Made by a program: the position numbers and the translations under genes
The notes under the pieces: generated by a model
Told to the model about the DNA's origin: nothing
Seen by the model: the letters and a program-made list of their open reading frames with translations, nothing else
Databases searched by the model: none
Assembly (NCBI GenBank): GCA_039029315.1
Contig: JBCCGK010000111.1
Coordinates: 1-38,452, forward strand
Direction of reading: 5' to 3'
From: JBCCCJ01 sp039029315
GTDB taxonomy: Bacteria; Bacteroidota; Bacteroidia; J057
Length of the DNA: 38,452 nt
Shown: positions 1 to 9,100 of the stretch, one piece after another
Numbering within the stretch: the stretch's first letter is position 1
Layout of the letters: each line of letters starts with the position of its first letter

Positions 1-140
1 AAAAAGCGTGCAGTTGTGAATAAATTTTCAATGAGAATTAATCAACATCACCCAAAAACAGCGAAGTTCATTAATTCAAAAAGACGGTTTCCAGAGCATA
101 TGGGAGGATTTTTCTCCTATAAAAATGGACAAAGTCAAAC

Positions 141-2426
141 TTAGCGATCCAGCTTTTTTTTCAGGCCCAATATCCAAAGAATCCATCTGTATAACCGACC
201 AAATAGATCTAGTGGATCCTTGTCCGCCACGGCATTTTTCTGATCAGCAAAATGCGGATAGACATAAGCGTTCATGAAGTCTTCTACCTTTTTTTGTCGG
301 ACAACATGGGTGATAGAAGAGATTTGATCTGAGAGATCATCGATGACATCCACTTGCGAAACAGGATTGGTCCCAACCGCAGTCGGTGTCCAGACAGAAT
401 GCAGGGTGAAGGCGAACTTGAAATCAGGATGATGCAATTTACACACAGGTCCTTTCGCCAGATCTTGGGCCTCCCAGATCCAAAATTCAGATTGATAGGC
501 TTCCGCTTGATTGGCAAGGGGGACATTCATGTTACAAATGAGATAACCATTCTGATCTTCGGGCACTTCTGTTTGTGGCGTATGTTTCGGGACGAACTGT
601 ATGGAGCGCATATGATAATCCATCGGGAAGAGGTAGAAATCCTCAATCTTCAGTTGACTCGCAGCATGATTTACCCTGGCCAATCCCATAGGAATTCCCG
701 AATCACTCAGCTGTTCCATTTCTTCTATGCTGACCTCTCTGTGTGGATAGTCCCGATACAACTCAAAGATAAACTCCGACACAAGTTCTCTATCCAATCC
801 GTACATCTGCCAGTAGATATTTCGAATCTCCTCCGGCCGAGGACTGACTTCTTCATAGCCTTTGTAAGAATGAAGTCCCACGGCCCAGGTATGTCCATTC
901 ACAAAATCTGATGCCTCTACCTTCCCTTTTTCAAAGAGAACACTGGATTTATCGTCAATCAACTCACCCGTTTGTGGGTCAAAGACAAATCTGCCCACCC
1001 TGCCAACATCCATGGGTCCAGCATTGAAAAAGCCCAACCACTTTTTGTCGATCGTCTGCCCTGTTCGCTTCAGTTTGTCGAAATGGCGCATCCATTCAGC
1101 AGGGCAGGTAGCAGTGTTATTGGCTGTCATGATGGTGATCAAGCCATCCTTTTCTTTGTAGTTAGCAGAGAAATGCACGCATTCCAGCGGGATGGTCGCC
1201 TTCACAGCTTCTACGGTTTCATTTTCAGGTGTTAGATCACTCCTTTTGACAAAATACAGATGGCTATATGGCCGCATCGGCTGGGTCAGCAAATCCCGCA
1301 ACATGCTGTCCAGTTCAGGATATTCTGGCCTCAGAAGGTTGAACATCAGACTGAGGTTGAATTTGAAGGAACTGTCCTGCAAGATGATATACTGCTCAGT
1401 CATGCCCATCTGGTGCATCGTATCCATGATGGTGATGTTCTTTCCTTCACATCTGATCCGCCACTTTTGGACTTCAGGTGATCCTGTCCATTTGATGAGG
1501 AACACCCCATCATCCGGTGATACCTTGTCCCGAATGTTGGCAATTACCTCCCTGAATTCCTGATCTTCTTTCAACTCTTCTTCAAAAGGATCTCCTTCTA
1601 CAAAATCAAGAAAGCTTCTTATCCCTGCTTTGCCACCTATTTCTTTGGCTTTTTCGATCACTGCAAGCACCTTTTGGCGGGTCTTCTCGGGATTTTTGAA
1701 GGCTGAAAACAAGATGCGTTGGAGACCGAGCATGGTGCCCGTAGATTTGAGAAAATTGACCAGGAAGAGTTCCTGGCTTTGTGCATCGAATACAGGATGG
1801 GCGGTAGACATGATGCCTTTGAAGGGGAATCTTCGCAGCCACTCTGGCATAACAGCCACAGTATCTTCATTGCGAATGATGGGAGCTTTGACTTCCAGGC
1901 TGTCTGGATCGATCTCCCAGGGCCTGCCTGCATCATAGGTGGCGATCATACGGATAGGCTCACCTTCCGCAAACTGGACCGGCAAAACGGCAACATTCAG
2001 AGGATTGCACTGACCCAATTGCAGGGAAAATCTGCCCAGACCGGTATTGAAGAACCTCCAGGCTTTGCCTTGATATGTCTCTTCCTTACTGGCAGGACCT
2101 CCTTCACGAAGCGCAAAATCAGCCCAAAAGGAAGGTGTTTTCATCAATCGGGTTCGTAGGAAAATCTTATCCTCATGATTGAGGTCGAGGCGTAACATGA
2201 AACCATCTCCATTAAAGATGGGCGTGCCGAATTCTGGATTGGGCGTGCCATCCTCCTTAAGTTCTGGATAGGGCAATCCCTGTGAATTGACAGATCCGAC
2301 AGCGGAATTGATATATACAAATCCATGCAAATCTTTGGGCAAGTGGCCTTCTGAGACCAGGAGGTCTACATCTAATTCCTCTCGTATACCACTGAGGAGG
2401 CGATTGTTGGAAAGATTGGACATCAT
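141..2426 (-). CDS. Carotenoid oxygenase (RPE65/CCD) family protein
   Basis: About 761 residues from the ATG at 2426 (a second ATG follows at 2423). The frame stays open upstream to 2672, but the extra 82 residues do not look like family sequence. The protein resembles carotenoid cleavage dioxygenases, non-haem iron enzymes that split polyene or stilbene double bonds with O2. The four expected iron-binding histidines appear in order: H210 (AHPVFD), H338 (MHQMGMTEQY), H418 (VHFSANY) and H676 (TLHSVW). The N-terminal part has the typical GDGFMLRLDL segment. No signal peptide follows from the chosen start, so it is probably cytoplasmic. It is somewhat longer than the usual 450-600 residues, and the spacing between the third and fourth histidines is wide. 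The substrate cannot be told from sequence. It diverges from the peptidase gene at 2742. The family is fairly sure; the activity is inferred. Confidence 0.85.
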   Translation of the reverse strand: MMSNLSNNRLLSGIREELDVDLLVSEGHLPKDLHGFVYINSAVGSVNSQGLPYPELKEDGTPNPEFGTPIFNGDGFMLRLDLNHEDKIFLRTRLMKTPSFWADFALREGGPASKEETYQGKAWRFFNTGLGRFSLQLGQCNPLNVAVLPVQFAEGEPIRMIATYDAGRPWEIDPDSLEVKAPIIRNEDTVAVMPEWLRRFPFKGIMSTAHPVFDAQSQELFLVNFLKSTGTMLGLQRILFSAFKNPEKTRQKVLAVIEKAKEIGGKAGIRSFLDFVEGDPFEEELKEDQEFREVIANIRDKVSPDDGVFLIKWTGSPEVQKWRIRCEGKNITIMDTMHQMGMTEQYIILQDSSFKFNLSLMFNLLRPEYPELDSMLRDLLTQPMRPYSHLYFVKRSDLTPENETVEAVKATIPLECVHFSANYKEKDGLITIMTANNTATCPAEWMRHFDKLKRTGQTIDKKWLGFFNAGPMDVGRVGRFVFDPQTGELIDDKSSVLFEKGKVEASDFVNGHTWAVGLHSYKGYEEVSPRPEEIRNIYWQMYGLDRELVSEFIFELYRDYPHREVSIEEMEQLSDSGIPMGLARVNHAASQLKIEDFYLFPMDYHMRSIQFVPKHTPQTEVPEDQNGYLICNMNVPLANQAEAYQSEFWIWEAQDLAKGPVCKLHHPDFKFAFTLHSVWTPTAVGTNPVSQVDVIDDLSDQISSITHVVRQKKVEDFMNAYVYPHFADQKNAVADKDPLDLFGRLYRWILWILGLKKKLDR

Positions 2427-2741
2427 TGACAAATCTTGATTTTGGGAATATTCGAGTGGTCGAATAGTAAATGTAGGGATTTGATTGAGAATGCAAAATG
2501 TGAGAAGGAAAATTCTGGTTTGAAGGCTTTGATTTGCACGACGGTCGATAACAAATTCCAACATAACACGCAAACTTAAGGGTCGAATTTGGGATAAGGG
2601 AAATAGGAGAGCTAAGGCTGGGTGTAAAGTCAAAGGGTTCCTTACTTTTTGCACTCCACCGATTCTTTCCAACGATTGTCAATCATTTTTTTATCTTTCC
2701 CATTGATTGAGAAAAAATAGGGTATAGAATTCCTGCTGCGG
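2427..2741. other. Divergent intergenic region, no gene seen
   Basis: This stretch of roughly 315 bp lies between the oxygenase gene (minus) and the S41 peptidase gene (plus), so it should carry promoters for both. A minus-strand open frame crosses it as an upstream extension of the oxygenase, but has no recognisable protein character. At 2674-2684 there is a small palindrome (GATTG-T-CAATC) followed by a T-run. I cannot identify convincing -33/-7 elements by eye. Confidence 0.4.
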
Positions 2742-4427
2742 TTGAAAAATCTGTTTGGTACGACAATGCAATACTTTTTTGCCTTTCTATTTTGTGTGAG
2801 TTTCGGAACCAGTCTGATCTTTCCGCAGGCTGTGGTTTCAGAAACAGAAAAACTGGCACTCACTGCTCAAATCTGGGGTTTTCTCAAATACTATCACCCT
2901 CAAGTCGCCCAAGGTGCCTATAATTGGGATCAGCAACTCCTCGATTTTCTGCCAAAACTGAATACTGCCAACAATAGTGAGCAATTATCTCAGCTCTATC
3001 TGGATTGGCTAGATCAATTGGGGCCTGTCAGCAAATGCAGACGATGCCAAAGCAAGGAAGTATTTTTTGACAAAAACTTTGATCTCTCATGGCTGAGGGA
3101 GACTGAAGAATTCTCGCCAGAGCTTGTACAAAAGCTGAACTTCATTGAACAAAATAGATATCAGGGGGATCAGTATTATGTCAGCACCGAAGCAGTAGGG
3201 AAAATCAAAATCCTGAATGAAGCCGCTTATCAGGAGATGGGATTCCCAGATGAATCTTATCGATTGCTGGGCATGTTTCGCTACTGGAACATCATTGAAT
3301 ATTTTTTCCCTTACAAATATCTGATGGATCAGGAGTGGAGGGCTGTATTGCGGGAAATGATTCCTGTTTTTCAGCAAGCCAGGACGCAGGAAGCTTATCA
3401 AGCTGCTATCCAGAATTTGGTGGCAAGATTAGATGACAGCCATGCTTGGATCAGCCTGGACCAAACTCGATCTATGTATCTTCCGATCAAAGTCAAAAGA
3501 ATCGACCAACAGGCAGTGATTGCTGGCTTTTATGACAAAGCGCTGGCGGAAGAACAGGATTTGAGAATGGGAGACATTATCCTGGAAATCAATGGAACAT
3601 CCCTTCAGAAAGAAAGCGAAAGAAAGATCCGTAGCATGGCCATCTCCAATGAAACGATTGGCTGGAGCATGGCGTATCATCGAGTGATCCATGGTCCTGA
3701 CAGTCTCGCCCTGCTCAAGATTCAAAGAAAAGAAGAATTGCTTCACATCAAGGCCAGGAGATATCCTTTTGAGGCATTTGACTACAGACAAGGGCAGTTT
3801 AGGCCAAGTTTCCCACAAGAATCCGTTGGCTATATCGATATGAGTGTTTTCAAAAGAGAGGACATCGCTCTGATGTGGGAGAGCTATCAAGATAGCAAGG
3901 CCTTGATCATTGACCTTAGAAATTATCCCGCCATGATCTATGGGCAAGTCTCTCGCCATCTCAACTCGCGGAGAAGGCCATTTGCCAACATTTATAGTCC
4001 ACATCCAGATTATCCGGGGCGATTTCGCTACAAAGCCAGGCTGCGAACTGGAGGCAAGAACAAAAAAGCTTACAAAGGTCGTGTCATTCTCCTGGTGGAT
4101 GAGTCCTCCATGAGCAGGTCGGAATTTACGGCCATGGCCTTCCAAACGGCAGATACTGTCTTAACAGTCGGCAGTCAAACCGCTGGAGCAGATGGAGATG
4201 TCGTGGTTTTTGAATACATGGGTGGCTATCGGACAGCCATGTCTGGCAATGGTGTTCTCTATCCAGATGGGGGCGAAACGCAGAGAAGAGGAATTCGTGT
4301 CGATGTGGAAGTTCATCCAAGTATAGAGGGCTTGAGACAAGGAGAAGATGAGGTCCTGGAAAAGGCCTTGGAGGTAGCCCAGAATGATCGGTTTTGGCAC
4401 AAGAAACAAATAGAATCCAAGCAGTAA
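2742..4427 (+). CDS. S41 family (tail-specific type) serine peptidase
   Basis: 561 residues from a TTG at 2742, or 553 from the ATG at 2766. The TTG start supplies a Lys at position 2 for the signal peptide that follows (hydrophobic to about residue 30, then PQAVVS), while ATG is the commoner start; both are possible. The N-terminal third is helical (a WGFLKYYHP segment, then FRYWNIIEYFFPYKY). A PDZ-like stretch around residues 265-300 contains MGDIILEING. The C-terminal S41 core has DESSMSRSE at 453-461; by alignment with S-A-S-E in CtpA/Prc peptidases the nucleophile is S458. GSQTAGADGD and the GVLYPDG segment complete the core. It is probably periplasmic. A HIT-family gene follows 24 bp downstream, so the two may be cotranscribed. 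The family is clear; the substrate is unknown. Confidence 0.88.
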   Translation: MKNLFGTTMQYFFAFLFCVSFGTSLIFPQAVVSETEKLALTAQIWGFLKYYHPQVAQGAYNWDQQLLDFLPKLNTANNSEQLSQLYLDWLDQLGPVSKCRRCQSKEVFFDKNFDLSWLRETEEFSPELVQKLNFIEQNRYQGDQYYVSTEAVGKIKILNEAAYQEMGFPDESYRLLGMFRYWNIIEYFFPYKYLMDQEWRAVLREMIPVFQQARTQEAYQAAIQNLVARLDDSHAWISLDQTRSMYLPIKVKRIDQQAVIAGFYDKALAEEQDLRMGDIILEINGTSLQKESERKIRSMAISNETIGWSMAYHRVIHGPDSLALLKIQRKEELLHIKARRYPFEAFDYRQGQFRPSFPQESVGYIDMSVFKREDIALMWESYQDSKALIIDLRNYPAMIYGQVSRHLNSRRRPFANIYSPHPDYPGRFRYKARLRTGGKNKKAYKGRVILLVDESSMSRSEFTAMAFQTADTVLTVGSQTAGADGDVVVFEYMGGYRTAMSGNGVLYPDGGETQRRGIRVDVEVHPSIEGLRQGEDEVLEKALEVAQNDRFWHKKQIESKQ

Positions 4428-4451
4428 CAATCATTTTTCCTTACCTGACAC

Positions 4452-4853
4452 ATGAATATTCAACCTCCAAAAGCCAACATTCTTTATGAAGATGAGGAAG
4501 TGATGATCGTTCTGGACATCGATCCCATTTCTCAAGGACATGCCCTCATTTTACCCAAAATCGTCTATAAAGATCTGGATGACTTGCCTGAAGCCTTGAT
4601 GCACAAGATCATGAAGCTGGCTCGGATTTATGTCAGCATTCTCAAGGAGACTTTTTCTCCAATGGGGTATTCTATTATGCAGAATGGAGGCGCTTTCAAT
4701 GAACTAGATCAGTTTCATCTGCATGTATTTCCCCGATTTCAGAAGGAGGAATTTTCCTGGACCTATGCTGAGGATGTCCCAAAAGAAGCCAAAGATTTTT
4801 CACATCTTCAATCCATTTTGGCAAAAGAAATCTATTCGAGCTTGAAGAATTGA
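4452..4853 (+). CDS. HIT family protein (histidine-triad nucleotide hydrolase-like)
   Basis: 133 residues, a normal size for bacterial HIT proteins, starting at an ATG 24 bp after the S41 gene. HIT proteins hydrolyse or transfer nucleotidyl groups in the cytoplasm. The N-terminal part (ILYEDEEVMIVLDIDPISQGHALILPK) and the central QNGG at 77-80 match the family. The signature at 87-94 reads QFHLHVFP, so the first His of the H-x-H-x-H triad is Gln87, while the presumed nucleophile H89 and the third His H91 are kept. It is therefore probably still an active or nucleotide-binding fold, with altered chemistry possible. It is small, cytosolic and has no signal peptide. Confidence 0.9.
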   Translation: MNIQPPKANILYEDEEVMIVLDIDPISQGHALILPKIVYKDLDDLPEALMHKIMKLARIYVSILKETFSPMGYSIMQNGGAFNELDQFHLHVFPRFQKEEFSWTYAEDVPKEAKDFSHLQSILAKEIYSSLKN

Positions 4854-4948
4854 GTGGTAGTTTTCTTTTTGCTATGCAGATGAAGGTTTTTTAGACTTAA
4901 AGTATGGCGGCCAAAGTGATGAAGAACCTGTCTTGAAAGGAAATCAAA

Positions 4949-5791
4949 ATGCAAAACGAACACATGAAATCAGCCAATCATATTTCTAATCAAGCAAAAA
5001 CGAGCATCAGTCCTTTCTTGGGAACCTGTCTTCTCTTACTTTTGGGCTGTTCTCCTAAGATGCAGGATGCTTTCGACCGATTGAATTCTTCCTCGAATTG
5101 GCAAATAGCATTCTCTGATTCATGTACGGAGGACTGGAAGACCCACTGGTTTTTGGATGGGGAAATAGCAGAAGTGGAGAATTCTGACAAAGGAATGGAC
5201 TTTAGTGCAGGCCCTGAAAATAGAAATGACGCACATCATGCGGTGCTCTGGACCTGGGAATCCTTTGAAGGGGATGTGAAAATAGAATATACCTATACCC
5301 GAACAGATCATCAGATCGTCAATGTCAACATTCTGTTTATCCAGGCGACAGGCATTGGGGAGGGGGGCTTTGAAAAAGATATTTCTGAATGGAACGATTA
5401 CAGAAAGGTCCCCACCATGAGCAAATATTGGAAACACATGAATCTGGTGCATATCAGTTATGCTGCCTTTCCCATGGTGAATGAGGATCCCGAGAATGAC
5501 TATATCCGGGTGAGAAGGTATCCGGCTACTGAAAACATTCCATTCAAGGAAACCAAGATTCCCCCATCCTTTGAGAGAACCGGATTATTTCTCCCCAATG
5601 TGCCTTACAAGATGACCTGGATAAAAACCAAAAACCAACTCTTGTTGCGTGTGGAAGGAGATGGGAAGCAGAAAAAATATGCCTGGGATCTGAGTAGATT
5701 TCCAGCCGTCACAGAAGGACGAATTGGTCTGAGACATATGTTCACACGATCAGCCAGATATCGGGATATTAAGATTTATGTGAGAAAATAA
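4949..5791 (+). CDS. DUF1961 family lipoprotein (concanavalin-like fold)
   Basis: 280 residues. The ATG at 4949 is preceded by GAAAGG about 8 bp upstream, a usable ribosome binding site; Met6 at 4964 is an alternative. A lipoprotein signal peptide ends in LLGC with Cys34. The mature part matches my memory of DUF1961 proteins: FEGDVKIEYTYTRTD, a GEGGFEKDISEWNDYRKVP segment, KHMNLVHISYAAFP, and a C-terminal RIGLRHMFTRSARYRDIKIY typical of concanavalin-like beta sandwiches. Such proteins are mostly found with polysaccharide-handling genes, so a carbohydrate-binding or lyase-like role at the membrane surface is possible, but no catalytic residue can be assigned here. The neighbours give no functional hint. 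Confidence 0.75.
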   Translation: MQNEHMKSANHISNQAKTSISPFLGTCLLLLLGCSPKMQDAFDRLNSSSNWQIAFSDSCTEDWKTHWFLDGEIAEVENSDKGMDFSAGPENRNDAHHAVLWTWESFEGDVKIEYTYTRTDHQIVNVNILFIQATGIGEGGFEKDISEWNDYRKVPTMSKYWKHMNLVHISYAAFPMVNEDPENDYIRVRRYPATENIPFKETKIPPSFERTGLFLPNVPYKMTWIKTKNQLLLRVEGDGKQKKYAWDLSRFPAVTEGRIGLRHMFTRSARYRDIKIYVRK

Positions 5792-5829
5792 TGGTATCCA
5801 ATTGAGTTTCCTGTCATAGACCAGTAGTC

Positions 5830-5922
5830 ATGATCGGCAGACCATGGCTAGAAAAGAATTTATCCAAGAGATTGCATGCTTCATCTGCGATAACAGATCA
5901 GGAGAGATGGTCTGCCGATCAT
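5830..5922. repeat. 93-bp element bounded by perfect 16-bp inverted repeats
   Basis: Positions 5830-5845 (ATGATCGGCAGACCAT) and 5907-5922 are exact reverse complements, enclosing 61 bp. The spacer holds a short stem (ATCTG at 5883-5887 with CAGAT at 5894-5898). There is no coding potential and no convincing target-site duplication. It lies just after the DUF1961 gene in an otherwise gene-free stretch. It could be a terminator-like or REP-like palindrome, or a small MITE. The inverted repeat is certain; the function is not. Confidence 0.7.
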
Positions 5923-6046
5923 CTCTACGATCAACGATTTGCAGGATATTATTTCCCTGTCTTTATGTAAAAATCGAAGAAATTATTTTTTTAAAATATT
6001 GACTTCTAGATATTTAAAAACTTTCCTTAAAAAAATCCTCATTCTT

Positions 6047-6073
6047 GAGTATATCCCATCTTCACGTTTCGAC
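6047..6073 (+). promoter_or_regulatory. Composite motif GAGTATATCCCAT-N8-TTCGAC, copy 1
   Basis: The motif lies 71 bp upstream of the likely start (6145) of the giant exoprotein gene, in an A/T-rich region. The same two blocks with the same 8-bp spacer recur at 20198-20224 before another exported beta-helix gene. Taking GAGTA as a -35-like block and TTCGAC as a -10-like block gives a 16-bp spacing, which would suit an ECF-type promoter, but the internal TATATCCCAT is also conserved. It could therefore be an operator or leader element. Confidence 0.55.
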
Positions 6074-6144
6074 TCATGAGGATAACAGCTTGTATTCACC
6101 TGGTTTATACGGCTTTTTTCTTCACCAGTCAAAATGTGAAATCG

Positions 6145-9100
6145 ATGAACTATGTACTACCTCTCAGGTGCATTGGGATCAGTCTGTCCTGCTGGTTCTG
6201 GCTCATGTGCCTGCCTTCAATTTTTGCTCAAGACATTCAGTTAGGAAGTGGGGCATTTGAGACCAGCGATTTTGACCCTTCCCCTATCAACACCAACTTT
6301 ACCGACGCCCATTTGCAGATCATTTACACCGCTGCGGAAATCAACGCAGCGGGTGCGATTGGTCCCAATGTGTTGGACAAAATTGGATTCTACATCGCTG
6401 GAATCCCCGATACCATCTTGCCCAATTACACCATCAAGATGAAGAACACTTCCCTTTCTCTCCCGACTACTTATGATAGTACGGGATTGGCGGTGGTGTA
6501 TGGACCAGTAGATTATCTGCCGACGAGTCTGGGTTTTGATACCTTGACCCTGAACACACCCTTCAATTGGGATGGAACTTCCAATATTTTGGTTGATATC
6601 TGTTTTGGGAGTCTCCATATGTACTATGAAAGTGGCCGGGTGAGATACTATCCCACAACGCAAGGACTGGCTAGTATTCAGAATGATTTTGTCAATTTGT
6701 GTCAGACTGCGCCTAATTTTTTCCCCACCTTTAAGCCACAGTTGGTGATGTCATTTGGGAGTCCTCCTGCTGATGAAGCAGGATTAGTGGCTTTTGAACC
6801 GAGTGAGGTGTTGTTTGGAGTGGGGAGTTATCCCATCCAGGTCATCTTGCAGAACAATGGGACCAATCCCCTCACAAGTGCGACCTTGAACTGGTCAATA
6901 GATCAGGTTGCTCAACCGGCCGTAAACTGGACAGGATCATTGGCTTCTGGCGACACGACTGTGGTCGTGCTGGGGACCTTTACCTTTGCAGCCAATACTC
7001 CCTATGATCTTGCCGCTGACGTCAGTTTGCCCAATGGTCAGCCCGATCCCAATCCCCTCAATGATAGCATCAGTGTGAGTGGGGTAGAGGCGGGGATATC
7101 TGGAGTATTCACCATTGGAGGCAGCAGTCCAGATTACACGACCTTTGCTGCTGCGATACAGGCCGTGAGCGGTCAGGGAGTGGTAGGACCAGTGATTTTT
7201 CAGGTTCGACCAGGGAGTTATTCGGAGCAAATCGTGGTGCCAGATATTCTGGGAGCAGATTGCAATACCCCCATCATTTTTGAATCTGAAACAGGGGATA
7301 GTACGGATGTGCTGATTTCCTTTTCTGCGAATGCTGCCAATAACTATACGATATTGCTTGACGGAGCAGATGGTATCATTTTTCGACATATGACCATGCA
7401 GTCTTTGAATGCTAGCACTGGCATTGTCCTGGAACTAAGCAATGGTTGTACCTGTGTCGAGTTGAATAACAATCGATTCATCGGGATCCCCAATGCGCCA
7501 GGATTCGACAATCGCTCTATCATATATTCAGACAATGGGCAGGATGATGATCTGCATATCCATCATAATAGATTTGAAGACGGAGCAAAGAGTATTCGGA
7601 TCAGTGGTCAATCCTTCAATGATCCTTCCCACAATACCTTGATTGAGTACAATAGATTCGTCAATCCTTCATCCCGAGGCATGGAGATTCGCAATCAGGA
7701 ATCCCCAGTTGTGGCCTACAATACGATTGTTTCTCCGGGTTCTTCTGTATTTGCAGGAATCGAGGTGCTGAATTCAACTGAGGCGATTCGAATCTTCAAC
7801 AATGAAATGGATATCACCGGAGGGGGAAGAGGCATTCGCTTCTGGTTCAGCACGGGAGGTGCAGGAACCCATGTGTTCAACAACTTTATTCGCATTGGAG
7901 GAACTACTGTCGCTCATGGCCTAAATGCCAGTTTCTCCAATGATCTGAGATTTGCCTACAACAATGTGAGAATCGATGGAACATTGGCGACAGGAGCGAG
8001 AGCCGTTTATCTGGAATCTTCTGGATCTAATATCGAATTGAGAAACAATGTGCTTGCAGCAATGGGAGGAGGGCATGCAATCTATGTTCAAAATGCTTCA
8101 GTGTTGGGAGTATCTGATCACAATGATTTGTACACCACGGGTAGCAATCTTGGATTTTTGGGAGGCAATCAAATGGATTTAGCCGCTTGGCAATCCGCCA
8201 GTAGCCAGGATGCAAATTCTCTTTCAGTAGATCCCTTGTTTACATCGAATACCGACCTGCATGTTGCCCAAAGTCTGCTGAATGCGGCCGGAACGCCCAT
8301 TGCTGACGTATTGGTGGACATTGATGGAGAAAGCAGGAATGCCCAGACCCCAGACATCGGAGCGGATGAATTCTTCCCGGTAACAGGCGATGATGCAGGA
8401 ATCAGCCAAGTCAATACACCTGTGGTTCCCTTTGCGAGTGGAAGCCAAAGTGTTTCTGTAACACTCACCAATTTTGGGCAGAATATCTTGAGTTCCGTGG
8501 ATATTCAATGGGAAGTCAATGGGCAATCTCAGCCTGTCATGAACTGGACCGGATCTTTGGCTGTGGCGGGAACAGAGGTCGTCGTTTTGGGCAATTTTTC
8601 CTTTGGCTTTGGAACAGCGCATGACATCAAGGCATGGGTGGAGATTCCGAATGGACAAGCAGATGAAGACAACAACAATGATAGTCTGACAGTTGCCAAC
8701 CTCTATGCAGGTCTTAATGGAACCTATACCATTGGAGGAAGTAGCCCTGACTTTGCTACGATTCAGGAAGCAGCGGATCTTCTGGGATTGGGAGGGGTGT
8801 TGGGACTTGTGACGATGAATATTAGAACAGGAAGCTATACCGAGAACGTCATGTTCGCAGAGATTCCTGGCGCTTCATTCTCCCAGCAAGTAAGCTTTCA
8901 GTCAGAAACCGGAGACAGCACAGACGTAATATGGACAGGAAATGGGAACAATCGAGTGCTTCTGCTCGATGGGACTGATTATGTGCAATTCAAATCTATG
9001 AGTATCAGCAGTGGAGGAATTGCTCCTATGATCGAACTCAAGGGAGGTGCTCATCACAACCAGTTTCTGAACAATGTCCTCACGGGTGCGATTGCCAATA

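Noticed and set aside
2427..2672. N-terminal extension of the carotenoid oxygenase frame
   Set aside because: The 82 extra residues lack family similarity, and a tandem ATG at 2423-2426 directly precedes recognisable family sequence.
3429..4145. Minus-strand frame of 238 codons inside the S41 peptidase
   Set aside because: It is a shadow of the peptidase coding frame, without domain character.
6076..6144. ATG at 6076 as start of the giant gene
   Set aside because: It would place 23 residues before a normal signal peptide and leave only 2 bp after the shared regulatory motif; the ATG at 6145 fits better.
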